Assembly (NCBI GenBank): GCA_934654815.1
Contig: CAKUGU010000055.1
Location: 1-10,597, forward strand
Direction of reading: 5' to 3'
DNA length: 10,597 nucleotides
Source of the DNA: an uncultured Ellagibacter sp.
Lineage (GTDB): Bacteria > Actinomycetota > Coriobacteriia > Coriobacteriales > Eggerthellaceae
Made by a program: the position numbers and the translations under genes
Shown: positions 1 to 4,758 of the stretch, piece by piece
Numbering within the stretch: the first letter of the stretch is position 1
Layout: the number at the start of each line of letters is the position of its first letter
Notes under the pieces: model-generated
Told to the model about the DNA's origin: nothing
The model's input: the letters and a program-made list of their open reading frames with translations, nothing else
Database searches by the model: none

Positions 1-1064
1 AGGGAAGCTACGTGTCCGTGAACGCCGCGGGCACGGCGCGCGTCACCGCGCATGCTGCGGCTTCGCGCAACTACCTCGCTGCCGACGACGTGGAACTGAC
101 GGTGAACGTTTCCCCTGCCCAACTGCTCGTTATCGTGGGCGATGCCGAACGTGTGGAGGGAGAGGCGAACCCGCAGTTCACATCCGAGCTGATCAGCCCT
201 GCCGACACGTCGGGCGTGGTCGTCGAGTACTCGTGCGAAGCGAACGAGGCGTCGCCGGCTGGCGAGTACACGATCAACGCAAGCGTTTCGGACCCGAACT
301 TCTCGGTGACGGTGGAACCGGGAACGCTGACGGTAACGGCGAAGCCGACGCCCGACCCGGGTCCCGATCCAAGCCCTGACCCGGGTCCCGGCCCGGTTGA
401 CCCGGACGATCCGAATCCTCCAACGCCGACGCCCGACCCGGATAACCCGGATAACCCCGGTCAACCCGATAATCCGGACAACCCGGATACGCCGGATAAC
501 CCCGATGAGCCGGATACGCCGGATAACCCGGATGATCCCGATGGCCCGAGCGATCCTGGCAACCCGGATAGCCCTGACGATCCCGGCCAACCTGACGATC
601 CCGATGGCCCGGGCAGCCCTGACAATCCGAGCGACCCAGAAAACCCGAGCGGACCGAGTGGCCCCGTAAACCCGGATAACGGCCAAGGGGATTCCGACGG
701 CCCTGAGAACCCGGATGATTCGAACAACTCGAGCGATTTCGGCGAGTCGGGAGGCCGAACGGGCGATGCAGCTTCCGGCTCCGCGGCGACATTGGAAGAG
801 AAAGCGGGTTCGAACGCCTCGGACGATTCGAAGCGCGACGGCCAAACCAACGGTTCGTCAAGCTCCAGCGAACCTAGCGCGACGAGTCCCAGTGATGCCG
901 ATGCGCAGGGCAGCTTGAACCGCTCCGACACGTCGACGGACGCTAAGCAAGCTTCGAATCGCATCATCCCCATCGTGGCGGGTGCGGCCATCGCGGTTGC
1001 TGTGCTTGGCGGCGCCGCGGCAGCTTCGGTCGCCTTCGTCCGTCGCCGCAAGATTCCGAAATAA
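1..1064 (+). CDS. C-terminal part of a surface/wall protein with Pro-Asp repeat stalk and membrane anchor (5' partial)
   Basis: The frame is open to the left edge, so this is the 3' end of a longer gene; the first complete codon is at 3. Counting from the GTG codon at 12, residues about 37-110 look like an MBG-type beta domain (EGEANPQF, then AGEYTINA, ending GTLTVTA). Residues about 112-235 are a low-complexity stalk of Pro, Asp, Asn and Gly. A Ser/Asp/Asn-rich stretch follows (236-315), then a hydrophobic Ala/Val helix (about 318-343) and the basic end RRRKIPK. This order (adhesin-like domain, stalk, transmembrane helix, positive tail) fits a protein anchored in the membrane and spanning the wall. 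No LPXTG sortase motif is visible before the helix, so anchoring is probably by the helix itself or by a variant sortase signal. Ligand and role are unknown. The TAA stop is at 1062-1064 and a strong hairpin lies 27 bp later. Confidence 0.85.
   Translation, partial: GSYVSVNAAGTARVTAHAAASRNYLAADDVELTVNVSPAQLLVIVGDAERVEGEANPQFTSELISPADTSGVVVEYSCEANEASPAGEYTINASVSDPNFSVTVEPGTLTVTAKPTPDPGPDPSPDPGPGPVDPDDPNPPTPTPDPDNPDNPGQPDNPDNPDTPDNPDEPDTPDNPDDPDGPSDPGNPDSPDDPGQPDDPDGPGSPDNPSDPENPSGPSGPVNPDNGQGDSDGPENPDDSNNSSDFGESGGRTGDAASGSAATLEEKAGSNASDDSKRDGQTNGSSSSSEPSATSPSDADAQGSLNRSDTSTDAKQASNRIIPIVAGAAIAVAVLGGAAAASVAFVRRRKIPK
345..716 (+). repeat. Degenerate Pro-Asp-Asn codon repeat tract
   Basis: About 370 bp inside the wall-protein gene are built from imperfect short units encoding PDNPDN, PDDP, PDTP and PDGP, with codons such as CCGGATAAC and CCCGATGGC reused many times. 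The units are degenerate at DNA level, so the tract is not a clean tandem array, but it could still change length by slippage or recombination. It also leaves long open frames on the opposite strand, which I treat as artefacts of composition. Confidence 0.85.
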
Positions 1065-1091
1065 CGAAGGCTCAACGGAGGCATGAGACGT

Positions 1092-1129
1092 AGTGGGGGC
1101 AGGCGCGTTCAACCGCGCCTGCCCCCACT
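1092..1129. terminator. Perfect 16-bp GC-rich hairpin, probable (bidirectional) terminator
   Basis: Bases 1092-1107 are exactly complementary to 1114-1129, with the 6-base loop TTCAAC. The hairpin starts 27 bp after the stop of the wall-protein gene. There is no T tract on either side, so it is not a textbook intrinsic terminator. Its strength and place suggest 3'-end formation for the wall-protein mRNA, and possibly for transcripts arriving from the opposite strand. Confidence 0.7.
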
Positions 1130-1175
1130 TGCATGTCCGATTATGGTCAGACTCGACTGTTTCGATTCCCTATAC

Positions 1176-1216
1176 TTCATCTAGCGAACACAAGTTCGAT
1201 TTATCAGCTAGGTGAA
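1176..1216. promoter_or_regulatory. Nested inverted repeats in the leader of the Nim-like remnant
   Basis: TTCATCTAGC (1176-1185) and GCTAGGTGAA (1207-1216) form an inverted repeat matching at 9 of 10 positions. Inside it, CGAAC-ACAA-GTTCG (1185-1198) is a second perfect dyad. TATACT at 1171-1176 could be a -10 hexamer, but no good -35 is seen at the usual distance. The repeat lies just upstream of the remnant's start codon and could be a leader structure or operator of the once-intact gene. AGGTGA at 1210-1215 can serve as ribosome binding site for the ATG at 1227. Confidence 0.4.
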
Positions 1217-1226
1217 ACGAAACGAA

Positions 1227-1382
1227 ATGAAGGAAGCGAAACTGAGAATCCGCGAAGTGAAAGACGAGCGCGAAGTCGCCGCGATCCTCGCCCGCTGCAA
1301 CACGGTGCGCATCGGCATGGCCGATGGCGAGCGCCCCTATATTGTGCCCGTTTCGTTCAAACTGGACCTAGTCGTCGCTTAG
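1227..1382 (+). pseudogene. Truncated N-terminus of a pyridoxamine 5'-phosphate oxidase-like (Nim-type, FMN-binding) gene
   Basis: From ATG 1227 a 51-residue frame runs to TAG at 1380-1382. It begins MKEAKLRIREV, followed by DEREVAAILARCNTVRIGMA and then GERPYIVPVSF. This order (basic start, 'E..I...C...R.GM', 'PYIVPV.F') is what I know from the N-termini of the Pyridox_ox_2/NimA family, FMN-binding proteins of about 150-170 residues that include nitroimidazole reductases. Here the match stops about 46 residues in, at SFKLD, and the frame then overlaps the 3' end of the opposite-strand lipoprotein gene (stop at 1368-1370). About two thirds of the protein is therefore missing, presumably removed by a deletion or rearrangement near 1365. 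A GTG at 1212 in the same frame is an alternative start. Family recognition is from memory of the motif only; a short functional peptide is unlikely. Confidence 0.6.
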
Positions 1383-2135
1383 ATCCTCGTCGTGGCTCAC
1401 TTCGATCGGGTCGTCGTCGATGTCGAGCCCTTGGGTGTCGTCGGTCGTGGTGGTGGTTTGCGCGTTCGCGTCGGTCGTGGCGGCAGCGGTGCTGTCTTTC
1501 GAGGACGAATCCGTCGCTGCGAGCTCCTCCTCGTTCGCCTTCAAGTCGTCCTCAAGTTTCTCGAGACGGCGCTTCTCCTCTTCCTCCTCGGCTTTGTCGC
1601 GCGCGGCGGCCGTGGGGTCTTCGGCGTTGTAGTAGTACGTTTGCAGGTCGAGTGTCGACACCATGCGGTTCGCCGTCTTGCCCTGGTAGGTCACGTACCC
1701 GATCTTCCCGTTGAGGAGAAGCGTCGCCGAGCTGAATTCTTCCAGGTCAAGGTGGTGCAGCACGCTCGTGCCCCCGTCGCCGAACACCACCTTCACGTCG
1801 ACCGCGTAGCCGCCATCGTCGCTTGTCGTCCCATTTTTGGGAATGTACACGTTCGCCGTCTCGCCGTCTTTCAGGTGCGCATCCGACGACATCATGTTCG
1901 CGGAGAAGCCGTCCTCCCCCGGCAGCTTCACGGCCATGCTCACGACTGATTTCCCCGAGCTGTTTCCAAGCTCGATGCAGTAGGCGCCGTCGGCCTTCTC
2001 GCCGATTTCGAGCGTTTGGGTTTGGGTTGCGCTGTCCGTCTGCTCCTGTTGACAGGCGGTAAGCCCGAAGGCGAGGCACATCGCGAGGGCGAGCGTGGCC
2101 AAGGGGCGGGCGAAGCGGAGGAGGGCAGAGGGCAT
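1368..2135 (-). CDS. Lipoprotein with coiled coil and acidic Thr-rich tail, last gene of the Mo-enzyme cluster
   Basis: The 255-residue product has a signal peptide ending in the lipobox LTAC (25-28), so Cys28 is predicted to be lipidated and the protein to sit on the outer face of the cytoplasmic membrane. Residues about 40-165 look like a beta-rich globular domain (AYCIELGNSSG at the start, TLDLQTYYYN at the end). Residues about 177-207 form a highly charged, probably helical coiled coil (EEEEEKRRLEKLEDDL). The last 50 residues are Ser/Thr/Asp-rich and disordered. The start ATG at 2133-2135 has GAAAGG about 8 bases upstream. The gene lies 71 bp after the membrane-protein gene, with a terminator-like hairpin between them and no evident promoter after it, so its expression may depend on read-through. 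I do not recognise the family. Position suggests an accessory factor of the reductase, but it could be unrelated. Confidence 0.85.
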   Translation of the reverse strand: MPSALLRFARPLATLALAMCLAFGLTACQQEQTDSATQTQTLEIGEKADGAYCIELGNSSGKSVVSMAVKLPGEDGFSANMMSSDAHLKDGETANVYIPKNGTTSDDGGYAVDVKVVFGDGGTSVLHHLDLEEFSSATLLLNGKIGYVTYQGKTANRMVSTLDLQTYYYNAEDPTAAARDKAEEEEEKRRLEKLEDDLKANEEELAATDSSSKDSTAAATTDANAQTTTTTDDTQGLDIDDDPIEVSHDEDLSDD

Positions 2136-2151
2136 GAGGAAAACCTTTCAG

Positions 2152-2186
2152 GAAGAAAGCCGGCGCCGCGCTTTCGCGAAGCCGGC
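2152..2186 (-). terminator. Terminator/attenuator between membrane-protein and lipoprotein genes
   Basis: Read on the minus strand, GCCGGC at 2186-2181 pairs with GCCGGC at 2164-2159. Inside this, CGCG pairs with CGCG around an AAAG loop, with one mismatch and one G-T pair between the two segments. TTTCTTC follows (2158-2152). This resembles an intrinsic terminator. It begins 21 bp after the stop of the upstream gene and ends 16 bp before the lipoprotein start, so it probably lowers rather than abolishes lipoprotein expression. Confidence 0.65.
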
Positions 2187-2206
2187 GCTTGAGCGCGAAT
2201 CGGAAA

Positions 2207-3130
2207 CTACTTGATGAGGCCCGCGAGATAGGGCTTGTCGCACTGCGGGTCGCTCAAGGGGCAATGCTTCTTGCAGAGCGGGCAGGGCGTGTTCGCGAGG
2301 TCGTCGTTGGAAGGCTCGCTTTCGTCGGCGTCCGACGCGGCGGAATCCGAAGCGGACGTTCCGCTCGATCCTGCGCTCTCCGACGCGTTCGCTCCCGAGG
2401 CCGAGGATGCGGCTCCTGGGGCCGACGCGGACCCGGTCGAAGACGATGCTGCGGAACCTGACGAACCTGTGGAGCCGGATGAGGTTGCGGATGCTGATCC
2501 GGCCGTAGTCCCAGCCCCCGAGCTGGCGCTTCCCTTGCTCGCCGGGGAAGCGGAACCCGTCGTTTCCGCTCCCCCGGCATCCGCGCCCGTGAACAGCTCG
2601 AGAGAATTGAACCCGACCACGCCGAGCGCCACCGACCCCACGCCGGCCGCGATTGTCACGCCCCGCCCGATCGCGGCACGTTTGCCCGGGTCGAAGGGGA
2701 TGTTCAGGTGCTTCAGAATGCTTGCCCAGTGCATGGCGAGATGCACGACGGCGAGGATGCACAGCATATACGAGCTCACCTTGTGCACGTTGAGCCACAT
2801 GCTGCTCATCACCTTGGGGGCAAGCCCCGCCTGGTACAACAATCGGCTTATGGGAATCGAGCTCACCGCAAGCACCGCGCAGTCGATGCCGAGCAGCACC
2901 GCGACGACGAACAGGGAAAGCTGCCCTTTCTTCGCCTCAGCCGATTCGACCATCTGCGCCGTGCCCCGCATCCACGAAAACGAGTTCACGATATGCGCCA
3001 CGATAAGCACAAGGAACACGACGCCGATGACCTCGTGCGCGGTAACGCCGGTGAGCTGCACGAGCATCGCCGCCACGAGCAGGACGGTCAGAAGGGCATC
3101 AAGCGCCATCTTCGCGTTTCTATTCTTCAT
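2207..3130 (-). CDS. DUF4405-like integral membrane cytochrome b-type subunit with tethered Cys4 tail
   Basis: The 307-residue product has about five transmembrane helices (roughly 8-28, 32-51, 71-91, 115-137 and 155-178). Helix 2 carries His32 and His46, and helix 4 carries His116 and His130. Two pairs 14 residues apart are the classic arrangement for two bis-His b haems in a four-helix cytochrome b. His134 and His141 are also present. After helix 5 comes a long Ser/Ala/Gly linker (about 183-270), then CPLCKKHC and PQC: Cys283, 286, 290 and 297. Charge bias (basic N-terminus; Arg/Lys in loops 52-70 and 138-154) puts the N-terminus inside and the tail outside. I assign DUF4405 from overall pattern. 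The likely role is to take electrons from menaquinol and pass them to the exported Fe-S/Mo subunits, in place of an NrfD- or DmsC-type anchor. The start has GGAAG about 8 bases upstream, 45 bp after the chaperone gene. What the Cys4 tail binds is unknown. Confidence 0.8.
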   Translation of the reverse strand: MKNRNAKMALDALLTVLLVAAMLVQLTGVTAHEVIGVVFLVLIVAHIVNSFSWMRGTAQMVESAEAKKGQLSLFVVAVLLGIDCAVLAVSSIPISRLLYQAGLAPKVMSSMWLNVHKVSSYMLCILAVVHLAMHWASILKHLNIPFDPGKRAAIGRGVTIAAGVGSVALGVVGFNSLELFTGADAGGAETTGSASPASKGSASSGAGTTAGSASATSSGSTGSSGSAASSSTGSASAPGAASSASGANASESAGSSGTSASDSAASDADESEPSNDDLANTPCPLCKKHCPLSDPQCDKPYLAGLIK

Positions 3131-3175
3131 TTCGAGCTTCCAACCTCGCCTTGTTCCGATCGATCGCCCACGATG

Positions 3176-3898
3176 CTACACCGCGGCCAGGGTGAAATCG
3201 ATAAGGCTCTTGAAGAAACCGTATTCGGTGTAGGTGTGGATCTTCTCGGAGAACTCGGCGCTCCACGGGTCGAGGAACTCCTGCTTGAAATCCTCGTAGG
3301 CGCACGCCGCGTCCTTGCTGCCCGTCTGCTCGAAAGCCTTCGCGAGAAGGGCCATGAAGGTGAGCAGATAGCGGATATGGTCGGGCATGTCGTGCTCGTC
3401 GTCTTTGATCTGCAGGCCGAACTGCGCGTAGAGCTCTTCCACGGCGACGGCGGTGGGGCCGAAGACCTGGTCGGCGCCGTCGATGTAGAACGAGGCGTAG
3501 GGTGGGGCGTACATTTTGAACGACCCGATGAACAGCCGCGTGTAGTCGAGCTGCACCAAGTCGGCCCCGACGACGACCTCCTCGCTTTCCCCGTATGCGG
3601 AAAACGCCTGCTCAAGCCCCTCGATCTCGTCGCGGTACGCGCCAAGAGCCGGGTCGCTTCCCATGCGGGAAAGTTCCGCTGCCACCAAGTCGGCCCCGCC
3701 TTCGGGGTACTTCCACAGGCCTCCGAGCTTCTCGAGCAGTGCCGACGGCGCCACGCGGGGCACAGGGCGCGCGTCGTACGCTTCGGGGCTTTCGGCCGGC
3801 TCGGCCTCGTCGGTCGCTTCGCAGTCGGCGGCCATGCGCCGGTATTCTTCAGGAACCTCATCGACGACGCCGTCGGTTCGGTAGTCGGTTTCGCTCAT
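3176..3898 (-). CDS. TorD/DmsD-family Tat proofreading chaperone for the Mo subunit
   Basis: The 240-residue product has the signature of the TorD/DmsD/NarJ-like redox-enzyme maturation proteins: YTRLFIG (119-125), PPYASFY (132-138) and MPDHI (171-175), in an all-helical protein of the usual size. Such chaperones bind the twin-arginine signal peptide of their partner and hold it until the molybdopterin cofactor is inserted. The partner is almost certainly the Tat-signalled catalytic subunit of the same cluster. The first 45 or so residues are acidic and lack the family motifs; they could be a disordered extension. The ATG at 3896-3898 has AAGGAAG upstream at fair spacing. The gene follows the Fe-S subunit gene after a 152-bp gap containing a long hairpin. 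Confidence 0.88.
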   Translation of the reverse strand: MSETDYRTDGVVDEVPEEYRRMAADCEATDEAEPAESPEAYDARPVPRVAPSALLEKLGGLWKYPEGGADLVAAELSRMGSDPALGAYRDEIEGLEQAFSAYGESEEVVVGADLVQLDYTRLFIGSFKMYAPPYASFYIDGADQVFGPTAVAVEELYAQFGLQIKDDEHDMPDHIRYLLTFMALLAKAFEQTGSKDAACAYEDFKQEFLDPWSAEFSEKIHTYTEYGFFKSLIDFTLAAV

Positions 3899-3933
3899 GT
3901 TCTCGTCTTCCTTGCGGTTCGTGGGTTTCTCGC

Positions 3934-3992
3934 CTTCGCTTCGAGGGCCGCATGCCCGGTTGCGCTTCCGGGATGCGGCCCTCGAAGCGAAG
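3934..3992. repeat. Long intra-operon hairpin (perfect 20-bp stem)
   Basis: Bases 3934-3953 are exactly complementary to 3973-3992. After a bulged G at 3954, CCCGG (3955-3959) continues the pairing with CCGGG (3968-3972), leaving an 8-base loop. The total is 25 paired positions. It lies between the Fe-S subunit and chaperone genes, inside an otherwise tight minus-strand cluster. There is no T tract after it in either direction. It may be a dispersed palindromic element of the REP type, an mRNA-stability or processing structure, or an attenuator. Confidence 0.75.
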
Positions 3993-4050
3993 GGCGACCC
4001 GCGCCTGCCGCCGAACGGCCTGCGCCTTCACCCTTCGCACTATGTCTGGT

Positions 4051-4758
4051 CTACCAGGTCTTATGGAACTCGCGCATGTAGTACACGGCGGGATCCGTGC
4101 CCTCTTCGGGCAGAAGCGTTTCCATCTTGTAGGACTGCATGAGGTCGTACAGGGTGGAGTCGTAGACGTTCTCCACGTCGCCGAACACGCGGGCGCCCGC
4201 CGGGCACGCGTCCACGCAGTAGGGGTTGTCGCCATTGTAGACCAGCTGCTTGCACATCTGGCACTTAAGCGGCGAGCCCACCTCGACCTCCGGCAGGTCG
4301 TAGTCGTCGAGGATGGGGTCGTGGCATGGGTAGGCCGCACCGACCGCTTCCTTCAGCGCCGCGCCCGACCCGGTGCAGCCCTCGATGAGCTCGGGCGTGC
4401 TCGAGACGTCAGAAGCCGCGGTGTTCTCCGGCGCGGGTGTGATCTGCCCGTACGGGCAGGCCGTCGCGCACATGCCGCAGCGGATGCACTTGTCGTAGTC
4501 GACCACGGTAAGCCCATAGTCGTCCTTGTGCATGGCCGTGGTGGGGCAGGCCGCCACGCAGGGCGCGTTCGTGCAGTGGTTGCACATCGTGATCTTGTAG
4601 CTGTACTTGGTCTTGGGGAACTTGCCCGTCGTGGTGGCCACGTGATGGGTCAGAAACACGCCCGTCGGCACCTCGTTGTGCGTTTTGCAGGCGATCTCGC
4701 ATGCCGCGCATCCGACGCATTTGTGCTGGTCGATGATCATGATATAGCGCGTCTTCAT
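4051..4758 (-). CDS. Four-cluster [4Fe-4S] electron-transfer subunit (DmsB/PhsB/NrfC type)
   Basis: The 235-residue product has sixteen cysteines in four ferredoxin-like groups: Cys14/17/20/24, Cys59/62/67/71, Cys91/94/97/101 and Cys166/169/181/185. The spacing of the last group (two then eleven residues) and of the second (two then four) is typical of the beta subunits of DMSO/polysulfide/thiosulfate reductase-type enzymes, which carry electrons along a wire of four [4Fe-4S] clusters to the Mo subunit. Cys128 and Cys145 are extra, in an insertion between groups three and four. There is no signal peptide, so it is expected to be co-exported through the Tat signal of its partner. Its ATG overlaps the stop codon of the Mo-subunit gene (TAATG), and AAGGTGA lies 7 bases upstream, which indicates translational coupling and equal stoichiometry. 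Confidence 0.93.
   Translation of the reverse strand: MKTRYIMIIDQHKCVGCAACEIACKTHNEVPTGVFLTHHVATTTGKFPKTKYSYKITMCNHCTNAPCVAACPTTAMHKDDYGLTVVDYDKCIRCGMCATACPYGQITPAPENTAASDVSSTPELIEGCTGSGAALKEAVGAAYPCHDPILDDYDLPEVEVGSPLKCQMCKQLVYNGDNPYCVDACPAGARVFGDVENVYDSTLYDLMQSYKMETLLPEEGTDPAVYYMREFHKTW

Noticed and set aside
274..1084. Long open frames on the minus strand opposite the Pro-Asp repeat region (274-861 and 461-1084)
   Set aside because: They are low-complexity mirror images of the repeat codons (Gly/Leu/Ser or Arg/Gly/Tyr-rich), lack ribosome binding sites and recognisable domains, and lie inside a convincing gene.
1133..1714. Plus-strand open frame starting after the first hairpin
   Set aside because: It is in a different frame from the Nim-like remnant, turns into Arg/Ser-rich shadow sequence over the lipoprotein gene and has no domain signal.
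2207..3130. Cys-rich tail of the membrane protein as a c-type haem site
   Set aside because: The motif is CPLCKKHC, without the His directly after the second Cys that CxxCH needs.
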